A program made the translations under genes and the position numbers. A stretch of DNA of 13,894 nucleotides from an uncultured Flavonifractor sp. Lineage in GTDB: Bacteria > Bacillota > Clostridia > Oscillospirales > Oscillospiraceae. Positions 8,401 through 13,131 of this stretch are shown piece by piece. Numbering within the stretch: the first letter of the stretch is position 1; every line of letters begins with the position of its first letter. Under the pieces are notes generated by a model. The model had not been told where the DNA came from and made no database searches. It saw nothing but the letters and a program-made list of their open reading frames with translations. The stretch is taken from the NCBI GenBank assembly GCA_947384055.1, contig CANDFO010000067.1, positions 1 to 13,894 on the forward strand. Reading direction: 5' to 3'.

Positions 8401-8958
8401 GCGGATAAGCAGAGCAGCGGCGCGGCTCAGTGGGCTGTGAGCGAACCGAATATGATGAACGTTGCGGCCACGCGGGCGAAGAAGGAGTTTTATATCATCG
8501 GCGACAGAAAGCTGTATCTCAGCCTCAACTGCGATGTGGCCAATGACACGGACCGGATCATCCGGCAATACAAAGCGGACCACCCGGAGCTTGTGGAGGA
8601 CACAGTCAACATGGCTGCGGCAAAAAAAGCGGGGGCCCCGCCCAGAGCGGTCCCGCCGCCGGAGGCTCCTGTGCCCGCGGCCGCTCCCCAGGCGCGGACT
8701 GCCAAAGCGCCGGTGTCCCCTCCGGTGATGCGGATGACAGGAACGGTCAAATATCTGGGGAAAGGCCGCGACACCTTCTTTGCCTATGTTTCCGGCGATG
8801 ACGGAGACGATTACTCTATCCCTGAGAGCATTTTTTCCAAAACGGAGAATGCAAAAGACGTGATCCAAAAGGGCAAAAAGGTCTCTTTTATCCGGAAAGA
8901 GGGCAAAAAGAACCCGCTTGCGACGGATGTGAAGCCGGCTTCCCAGGGGGAAGCGTAA
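5449..8958 (+). CDS. Large SF1 (Upf1/Dna2-like) helicase with coiled-coil insertion and C-terminal cold-shock-like domain
   Basis: An 1169-residue ATP-dependent nucleic-acid helicase or translocase. Residues 1-280 are a domain I do not recognise. Motif I is GPPGTGKTT (284-292) and motif Ia is VASSNNGAVQN (345-355). About 463-653 is a Gln/Glu/Arg-rich coiled coil inserted between the Walker A and Walker B halves. Motif II is FIDEAGQ (762-768) and motif III VVGDPSQIKPV (about 786-796). WVHRRCQCPMF (853-863) occupies the motif IV position, VGTVHTFQGKEAPV (from about 964) motif V and NVAATRAKKEF (from about 1004) motif VI. A Pro/Ala-rich linker (about 1056-1093) leads to GTVKYLGKG...KKVSFIRKEGKKN (1096-1160), which resembles a cold-shock OB fold, although the RNP1 aromatic pattern KGFGF is not intact. 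No nuclease motif is seen. GGGAGGAG (5428-5435) lies 13 nt from the ATG, a long gap. Role unknown: RNA quality control, DNA repair and phage defence are all possible. Confidence 0.88.
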   Translation: MIEKEKILEAWIMVEHLSEGDIRIKDTSPLTPDGLQEQDFHALLRHEMEKKKITSKKNGGIVVYFDIFSFREVVSILREQYRLEPTNEDIQFGNKFSFALYFDKDLNFLPDMTFFTESAYIRYFKEVPNQEAFREFEDELKQSFTQDFDGTAASPKKFNGAFQKELQRYGTGLKNCRMQVLSSVETEGTNLHSFFIGDLEKAKETDTDNLRAYLYGQSGERVNLDSKNSSPHFNPGAFEEILRPENYPLGRFPSKTKFALSLMQQVAVNLSTGADPQPVRSVNGPPGTGKTTLLKDIFAQLVVQQACDIAKLSEHTIAGTEETVYFNSASIGVLPARITENHIVVASSNNGAVQNIVNELPLCQGIEETLLEDLKQADYFREISNAKVSSQWKKDENGKNREELTLEAGKGEENRWGVFSLEGGRSDNMTNILTHIKHMCKYLEEEYLPPAEDVYTSFLRQYEQVRSLRAQVQAAADSIQARQGHAQRLEQARAAYQAESARRKKGLEEGLREQGETGRACGQRLQELQRSLEEVQSRREAARESRRSLEQCLDLLKEQKPGLFSEKGEREQYISRLGVISDHLIELGKQDEACIQQESALRREISQCQKEQRQCAENQDGLQKQFAAWRGAEEARISGLEQKVRECEAVRDRTRIEPLNMGQDYDALQLSNPWFDEAYRTAQSKLFLAALRVRKHFLFENRRNLRAAVSIWSQQEKHVDRPLLIEAAWNWINLAIPVISSTFASFSRMCRHLGPETLGHLFIDEAGQALPQAAVGAVYRSRHVMVVGDPSQIKPVLTLDSNTLATLGRHFGVTEKYLSASASAQTLVDAASRYGFYRKRDLDEDSWIGIPLWVHRRCQCPMFDISNKISYDGFMVQGMAGSGKYGKTGWFDVGGKASNKYVEEQGEFLAQKIKELMEQDPRIKDPKEKDVIYVITPFANAAYQLAQKLRGIGFTRYAQGKPTNVGTVHTFQGKEAPVVFFVLGADKQSSGAAQWAVSEPNMMNVAATRAKKEFYIIGDRKLYLSLNCDVANDTDRIIRQYKADHPELVEDTVNMAAAKKAGAPPRAVPPPEAPVPAAAPQARTAKAPVSPPVMRMTGTVKYLGKGRDTFFAYVSGDDGDDYSIPESIFSKTENAKDVIQKGKKVSFIRKEGKKNPLATDVKPASQGEA

Positions 8959-8963
8959 GGCAT

Positions 8964-9000
8964 GGGGTGGACAGCGTATGGCCGTCCACCCCTTCTTCAT
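8964..9000 (+). terminator. Terminator after the helicase gene
   Basis: GGGGTGGAC (8964-8972) pairs perfectly with GTCCACCCC (8984-8992), followed by TTCTTCAT. It begins 5 nt after the TAA of the helicase gene. The 9-bp GC-rich stem makes it likely to end the degV-hydroxylase-helicase transcript. Confidence 0.75.
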
Positions 9001-9024
9001 GTCAAAAACCGGCTGCGCCGCTTT

Positions 9025-9060
9025 GGGAGAGAGGGACCGGGCCGAACCCGGCCCGGTCCC
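9025..9060 (-). terminator. Terminator after the nitroreductase gene
   Basis: A perfect 12-bp stem (GGGACCGGGCCG at 9033-9044 with CGGCCCGGTCCC at 9049-9060) around a 4-nt loop lies 18 nt past the nitroreductase stop. Its minus-strand tail, TCTCTCCC, is only moderately T-rich. With the helicase terminator it isolates the two convergent genes. Confidence 0.6.
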
Positions 9061-9078
9061 CTGGTGCAGTCAGCTGGT

Positions 9079-9597
9079 TTACAGGCTTTCGTAGGAAACC
9101 AGCTCATTTACCGGGATTCGTGTCTGACTGTGCCGCTCCGTGCTGGCAAAGCTTTCCCCGGCATAGCCGGCCGCCAAGATGTTGACCGGCTCCAGATTGG
9201 CTGGAAGGCAAAACTCCCGGCGCAGAACATCCGGCTTGAAGCAGCACACCCACACGCTGCCCAACCCCAGCTCCGCGGCCTGGAGCATCATGTGGTCGGT
9301 CAGAATGGAGGCGTCAATGTCCCCGGTCTGCTTCCGGTCAAAGGGCCGCACCCACGCCTTGCTGCGGTCGGCGCAGACAATGATTGCCAGGGGCGCGCCG
9401 TAGATGTTGGCGGCTTTGCCGATCTTCGCCAGCCCTCCCACGCTCTGAACAACGATCAGGCGAACCGGCTGAAGGTTGGCGGCGGTGGGGGCCACATGAG
9501 CGGCCTCCAGAATCTTTTCCAGTTTTTCCGGCTCCACCCTCTGTCCGGTGTAGCTGCGGATGGAGCACCGTGTTTTCGCGATCGTAATGAAGTCCAT
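9079..9597 (-). CDS. Nitroreductase-family FMN oxidoreductase
   Basis: A 172-residue FMN-dependent NAD(P)H oxidoreductase of the small nitroreductase type, acting as a dimer in the cytoplasm on nitro compounds, quinones or flavins. The N-terminal TRCSIRSYTGQRV (8-20) is the family's phosphate-binding RxSIRxF/Y signature. APTAANLQPVRLIVV (36-50) is the usual APSxxNxQPW segment, with Val where Trp is common. DASILTDHMMLQAAELGLGSVW (98-119) is the core helix, and PVNILAAGYA comes near the C terminus. The start is the ATG at 9597 because AAAGGA (9607-9612) lies 9 nt away. Upstream in-frame codons lack such a site and lie at the predicted transcription start. It is divergent from an HxlR regulator gene that probably controls it. 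The natural substrate cannot be told. Confidence 0.9.
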   Translation of the reverse strand: MDFITIAKTRCSIRSYTGQRVEPEKLEKILEAAHVAPTAANLQPVRLIVVQSVGGLAKIGKAANIYGAPLAIIVCADRSKAWVRPFDRKQTGDIDASILTDHMMLQAAELGLGSVWVCCFKPDVLRREFCLPANLEPVNILAAGYAGESFASTERHSQTRIPVNELVSYESL

Positions 9598-9656
9598 GAC
9601 ATGTTGTCCTTTCTGAATACTCTGATGGCTGATCATCAGGAGCGCCATCTGCTTCC

Positions 9657-9685
9657 ATTTTAATAGCATTCAGAAATCTGCACAA
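9657..9685 (-). promoter_or_regulatory. Promoter for the nitroreductase gene
   Basis: On the minus strand TTGTGC (9680-9685), a 17-nt spacer and TAAAAT (9657-9662). The -10 is good and the -35 matches 3 of 6. The start would fall near 9650, giving a leader of about 50 nt. It sits within the 175-nt gap shared with the HxlR gene. Confidence 0.5.
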
Positions 9686-9726
9686 GATTGCACTTTTCAG
9701 GTAGGTACTTCCCAAAAAGATAGCCC

Positions 9727-9755
9727 TTTTCCAAATGAACATCCCATGATATACT
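9727..9755 (+). promoter_or_regulatory. Extended -10 promoter for the HxlR regulator gene
   Basis: TGATATACT gives TATACT (9750-9755) with an upstream TGn. The -35 position (TTTTCC, 9727-9732) is weak. The gap between this and the divergent nitroreductase promoter (about 9690-9720) contains an imperfect dyad, CTTTTC ... CCCAAAAAG, a possible operator for the regulator; this is a guess. Confidence 0.5.
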
Positions 9756-9772
9756 CAGCACGAGGTGAGACT

Positions 9773-10123
9773 ATGAAGCAAACACAGTTCAATTGTCCTG
9801 TTGAGGCCACGCTGTCGCTGATCGGCGGGAAATATAAACCGCTGATTCTCTGGCACCTGGCAGACCGGCCTTTGCATTACATGGAGTTGCAGCGGCGCAT
9901 CCCAAACGCAACGCCTAAAATGCTCTCCCAGCAGCTCCACGATCTGGAGGAATGCGGGATGATACATAGAGAGGTGATTCCAGAGAAGCCGCCCAAAACG
10001 GTGTATTCCCTGACGGCCCTTGGAGAAAGCGTCATCCCCGTTTTAGATGCGATGTGCCAATGGGGAATCAACTATATGGACGCGCTGGATCTTCAATCGC
10101 CTTGTTGCGGCGCCGGGGCGTAG
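9773..10123 (+). CDS. HxlR-family winged-helix transcriptional regulator
   Basis: A 116-residue DNA-binding regulator. The family signature is clear: NCPVEATLSLIGGKYKPLI (7-25) with the N-terminal Cys8 conserved in redox-sensing members, then LILWHLADRPLHYMELQRRI (24-43), PKMLSQQLHDLEECGMIHR (48-66) as the recognition-helix region, and a wing VIPEKPPKTVYSLTALGESV (67-86). Related proteins such as YodB and HypR sense quinones, diamide or aldehydes through cysteines and control adjacent reductases, which fits the divergent nitroreductase. Extra cysteines occur at 62 and 98 and as a CC pair near the C terminus (about 111-112). The ATG at 9773 is preceded by GAGGTGA about 5 nt away. No convincing terminator was seen in the 78 nt before the convergent lipoprotein gene end. 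Confidence 0.92.
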   Translation: MKQTQFNCPVEATLSLIGGKYKPLILWHLADRPLHYMELQRRIPNATPKMLSQQLHDLEECGMIHREVIPEKPPKTVYSLTALGESVIPVLDAMCQWGINYMDALDLQSPCCGAGA

Positions 10124-10201
10124 TAAACCGTCCGGCGGCTGTCCCGGCTGTTTCTATGTGCCTGCTTTAAACCATCCCCGCTCAGAGCTGTCCTTTTCTC
10201 C

Positions 10202-10645
10202 TTAATGCGTGGTATCTACAAGCACGATACTGGAGTCCCCCTTCCGGGCCTGCTCCAGCACAGCCCGGGCCAGTATTTGGAAGGAGGCGTGGGAAGACGA
10301 GGCCCCGGAAATCGCGTCAATGCCGCCCTGGCCCTGGCCCTGCAGAAGCTGGTTTGCGTAATATCTGGTGTACTCATTGGGATAAGTCCCCGTGTCATGC
10401 AGCATGGTCTGCATATAGGTGTTATCCCAGCTCTTGATAAAGCCGCTGGCATTCTCCGCGTTATACTCCACGGAGACAATACTGCCGCCCTTTACCAGGA
10501 TGGTGATATATTCCCTCCAGCCGTGGCTGAACTCTTCCGCCTGGGCGGTATAATACCCGTCCTGAAGCCCTGTCTGCTCCCCACAGGCCGCCAGCAGCGG
10601 CGTCACCAGCAGCAGGCTTAAAAGTATGGTAAAAATCCGTTTCAT
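10202..10645 (-). CDS. FMN-binding-domain lipoprotein
   Basis: A 147-residue lipoprotein anchored outside the membrane. Residues 1-20 are a signal peptide (KRIFTILLSLLLVTPLLAA) ending in the lipobox LAAC, with Cys21 as the lipidation site. The rest is a small FMN-binding domain of the type in Treponema Tpp15 and NqrC/RnfG-like proteins: DGYYTAQAEEFSHGW (29-43), ITILVKGGSIVSVEYNAENA (47-66), and the flavinylation-type motif DAISGASSSHASF (110-122). ApbE usually attaches FMN through phosphate to a Thr or Ser in [ST]GA[TS]. Here the acceptor position would be Ser116 rather than the common Thr. Its ATG overlaps the chemoreceptor's TGA (ATGA), so translation is coupled; AAGGAG sits about 11 nt upstream. 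A role as an extracytoplasmic redox carrier or as a sensory partner of the chemoreceptor is inferred from position. No apbE gene is visible in the window. Confidence 0.88.
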   Translation of the reverse strand: MKRIFTILLSLLLVTPLLAACGEQTGLQDGYYTAQAEEFSHGWREYITILVKGGSIVSVEYNAENASGFIKSWDNTYMQTMLHDTGTYPNEYTRYYANQLLQGQGQGGIDAISGASSSHASFQILARAVLEQARKGDSSIVLVDTTH

Positions 10646-12678
10646 CCGCCGCGTTTCTCCTTCAAAATAAATTTCTGCACCTGCGCCTGAAGCGCCTCGG
10701 CCTCTTTGGCCAGGGAGCCGCTGGACTGCTCTGTCTCCCCCGCGTTTTGCAGGTTGCGGTCTGCAATGGCGGAGATGGCAGAAATTCGTTCCTCCATTAC
10801 AGTTAAGGCAGACTCCTGCCCCTGTACCGCCGCAGCCAGCTGGTCCGAGATTGCGCTGATCTGCATGGAGACATCGGAAATTGCCTGGAGGGAACCGGCG
10901 GTGTCCGCGGTCAGAACCACTCCGGTCTGGATGATTGCTTTGGTGTTGTTGACCATCTCAGTCGCGCTCTGCGCGGCCCTGGTGCTTTTTTCCGCCAGCT
11001 GCTTTACCTCGTTGGCCACAACCGCAAATCCCTTTCCGGCGGCTCCCGCCCTGGCCGCCTCCACAGAGGCGTTGAGGGAGAGGATGCCGGTCTGGAAGGC
11101 AATATCCTCAATGTCCTTTGCGATTTGGGTAATCTGCTGGGCGTTGGCGCTGATGTTGTCCATGGCGGAGGACAGGGCGGCCATCTGCTCGTTGGCGCTT
11201 TGAATGCGGCGGGCGATCTCCTCCGTCTGGGCGCGGGTCTGGCCGCTGCTGTCTGTAACATCGGCCAGCCGCTCTTTCACATGGCCCACCTCGCAGACCA
11301 GCTCTTCGGCAGACTGGTTCTGCTCCAGGGATGCCTGGTGCAGCTGCGCGGACTGCCCGTTGAGCTGCTCCGCCATTGCGGTAAGCCGGTCTGCGGCGGC
11401 GCGGAATCCAAGGAGGGTTTCGTTCATGGACTGGGTGATGGTTTGCAGGCTGCCGCGGATCAGCACAAAATCTCCCTTGTAGTCCACCTGGGGACCGGTG
11501 CGCAGGTCGCCGCCTGCAACGCGGGTCAGAACCTGCTGAATATCGGATATGTACCGGTTTATGCTCCCCAGCGTATCGTCCAGGGTCTGCGTCATGACCT
11601 CCAGCTCGTCTCCAGAGCTGACAGGGAGCACCTCTGTATGCAGATCGCCGTCGGAGAGAGCTACCATCCGGTCCGTGACCCGCTTCACCGGACGGGAAAT
11701 GGACCGGGCAAACCGCAGGATCAGAAGAACAGAAACCACAAGGCCCGCCAAGGTTGCGAGGATGGAAACCAGCATGGCCCCGTTGATAAAGTGGCTGTAA
11801 TCCGACTTGGGGATCTGGATAACCAGCGACCACTGAGTCCCCCGGATGGGGGAAAAGGCCACCAGCATCTTTTCCCCGCCGATGGGAAATTCCACCGCGC
11901 CCGTCTCTCCGGTGGTGACCCGTTTCACCGCGTCCCCATTGCCGCCGCTGAGCTGAACCAGGGAGCTCTGGTTGAGAACCAGGGACTGATCCGGGTGGCC
12001 GGTGACAAGGCCCTCCTGATTGACCATATATGCCATACCGCTTCTGCCCAAATTGATGCTGCTGATGACATCGTTGAGCAGGTCATATTTATAGACCCCC
12101 ATCATATAGAGCACCGTCTCACCGTTTTCCCTGACCGGCATTCCCATGGTAATCCCCAGCTTGCCCTGAAAGAGGGTAGAGGCGTCGGTGGTCAGGTTGT
12201 CTGTTTCCTTCAGCAGGGCAAAAAAACTGCCGTCCAGCTTTTCCGGCGCGCCGTCGATTCCCTGTACCAGCCGCCCGTCCAGGCCGTACAGGGCGACAGT
12301 ATAAAACTCATAGGTCTCCGCCGCCTCCTTCAGAACCCCGGCGCGGTTCGCCCAGGCCGCGGCGGCGTCCGGACGGGAGGGCTCCCCGTCCAGGCCGGCG
12401 GCGGCCGCCGTCTCGATCCCATGGCCGCCGGCCAGGGCCATCATACGGTCGGCCAGCATATGGATGTTGGCCTCCACTGTCTTTGCCGACTGCCGGGCCA
12501 TGGGCTGAAGGCTGTCCAGCAATATGCTGTTGGCCAATGACTGGAGAGACATCGCCATAATTATGCAGCATATGACCACCAAAATCAAAATATTAAGGGT
12601 AGTATTGCCCAATATCCGCCTGTTCAGGCTCCTTTTTCTCCCTCGTCCGGTAGGGGAGGCCGTTTGCTTTCCCGTCAC
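10642..12678 (-). CDS. Methyl-accepting chemotaxis protein
   Basis: A 678-residue transmembrane chemoreceptor. A basic N-terminal stretch precedes TM1 (about 27-45). A roughly 250-residue extracellular dCache-like sensory region (about 50-298) is followed by TM2 (about 299-323), HAMP (RSISRPVKRVTDRMVALSDGDL onward) and the signalling coiled coil. The CheA/CheW-binding tip is about residues 525-560 and reads DIAFQTGILSLNASVEAAR, then GKGFAVVANEVKQLAEKS; the usual NLLALNA is GILSLNA here. I start it at the GTG at 12678 because AAGGAG (12689-12694) lies 10 nt away; the in-frame ATG at 12750 lies inside a leader hairpin and lacks such a site. The gene overlaps the flavin lipoprotein gene by 4 nt. 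Ligand unknown. A terminator-like hairpin lies between its promoter and start. Confidence 0.93.
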   Translation of the reverse strand: MTGKQTASPTGRGRKRSLNRRILGNTTLNILILVVICCIIMAMSLQSLANSILLDSLQPMARQSAKTVEANIHMLADRMMALAGGHGIETAAAAGLDGEPSRPDAAAAWANRAGVLKEAAETYEFYTVALYGLDGRLVQGIDGAPEKLDGSFFALLKETDNLTTDASTLFQGKLGITMGMPVRENGETVLYMMGVYKYDLLNDVISSINLGRSGMAYMVNQEGLVTGHPDQSLVLNQSSLVQLSGGNGDAVKRVTTGETGAVEFPIGGEKMLVAFSPIRGTQWSLVIQIPKSDYSHFINGAMLVSILATLAGLVVSVLLILRFARSISRPVKRVTDRMVALSDGDLHTEVLPVSSGDELEVMTQTLDDTLGSINRYISDIQQVLTRVAGGDLRTGPQVDYKGDFVLIRGSLQTITQSMNETLLGFRAAADRLTAMAEQLNGQSAQLHQASLEQNQSAEELVCEVGHVKERLADVTDSSGQTRAQTEEIARRIQSANEQMAALSSAMDNISANAQQITQIAKDIEDIAFQTGILSLNASVEAARAGAAGKGFAVVANEVKQLAEKSTRAAQSATEMVNNTKAIIQTGVVLTADTAGSLQAISDVSMQISAISDQLAAAVQGQESALTVMEERISAISAIADRNLQNAGETEQSSGSLAKEAEALQAQVQKFILKEKRGG

Positions 12679-12722
12679 GTTCCTGCCGCTCCTTTTCTGG
12701 ATGATTTTTGTCAATAGACCGC

Positions 12723-12781
12723 AAGAAAAGCCGCCCGCACCGTCAGTCAAAATTTATACACTGCGCCGGACTGGCGGGCGG
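12723..12781 (-). terminator. Terminator-like hairpin in the chemoreceptor 5' leader (possible attenuator)
   Basis: On the minus strand CCGCCCGC-CAGTC (12769-12781) pairs with GACTG and GCGGGCGG (12744-12748 and 12731-12738). This gives 13 bp with a 5-nt bulge (ACGGT) and a 20-nt A/T-rich loop, followed by CTTTTCTT. It lies between the predicted promoter and the GTG start, and no gene upstream on this strand needs terminating. It therefore looks like a conditional terminator. I could not assign a riboswitch class. Confidence 0.6.
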
Positions 12782-12795
12782 TAGACTTCGCGATT

Positions 12796-12824
12796 ACTAT
12801 ACCATAGATTTCCTGTTAAGGGAA
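12796..12824 (-). promoter_or_regulatory. Candidate promoter for the chemoreceptor-lipoprotein operon
   Basis: On the minus strand TATGGTATAGT provides TATAGT (12796-12801) with an extended TGn. The -35 position, 17 nt upstream, is TTCCCT (weak). Transcription would begin near 12789, leaving a leader of about 110 nt that contains the terminator-like hairpin. Confidence 0.5.
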
Positions 12825-13044
12825 GCATTTTTTGTTCGCGCCGCCATACAGAACTGCTGTCACGCCCGCCGCATAAACCGGCGCCTTGTACAAGATTCCG
12901 CAGCCAAAATCATACGACCGCACCGGAAATGGGACGTTTTCGGGGAATGGCAGCGTATGCGGGGCTTTCTCCGGCCCGCTTTTTCTCTGAATTCTGTGCA
13001 AAATTACATTTATAAGCCGGGCGTGGAATTGTTGCTTCTTATTA
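12802..13044. other. Non-coding divergent region with a possible plus-strand terminator
   Basis: This A/T-richer stretch between the chemoreceptor and GAF-sensor promoters shows no convincing gene. It contains the perfect palindrome CTTGTACAAG (12885-12894), a small CGCCG/CGGCG hairpin just before it, and a plus-strand stem GCGGG/CCCGC (12959-12963/12975-12979) followed by TTTTTCTCT. The last looks like an intrinsic terminator, yet no plus-strand gene or clear promoter precedes it. It may end a small RNA or antisense transcript. Confidence 0.4.
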
Positions 13045-13073
13045 TTGACGTTCGTGGGCACATATGGTAATAT
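13045..13073 (+). promoter_or_regulatory. Promoter for the GAF-domain sensor gene
   Basis: TTGACG (13045-13050), a 17-nt spacer and TAATAT (13068-13073), with TGG just before the -10 giving an extended -10. This is among the best plus-strand promoters in the window. Transcription should start near 13080, about 50 nt before the ATG. Confidence 0.7.
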
Positions 13074-13131
13074 GACGGAGATTTTCTGACTTTAAGAGCG
13101 GAGTTGCAAGGAGAAAGCGGAGGGTAGGCAT

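Noticed and set aside
5449..8958. Calling the helicase a known phage-defence system
   Set aside because: No nuclease, methylase, protease or other defence partner gene lies beside it and no nuclease motif is visible in the chain. Position next to metabolic genes does not support a defence island.
11125..12540. A 471-codon plus-strand frame opposite the chemoreceptor gene
   Set aside because: Antisense to a protein with TM segments, HAMP and the chemoreceptor tip; no motifs of its own.
12679..12789. A c-di-GMP-I riboswitch before the chemoreceptor gene
   Set aside because: The conserved GEMM core segments (GCAAACC, the GAAA-capped stem, the CCTCCGGCC-like part) are not present in the leader.
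13015..13040. A sigma-54 promoter (TGG...TTGC) before the GAF-sensor gene
   Set aside because: The spacing between the GG and GC elements is 7 nt rather than the required 10, and a good sigma-70-type promoter lies just downstream.
12816..13061. An 81-codon minus-strand frame in the divergent gap, starting at GTG
   Set aside because: It has no ribosome-binding site, and its start overlaps the GAF-sensor promoter. The stretch is better explained as regulatory DNA.
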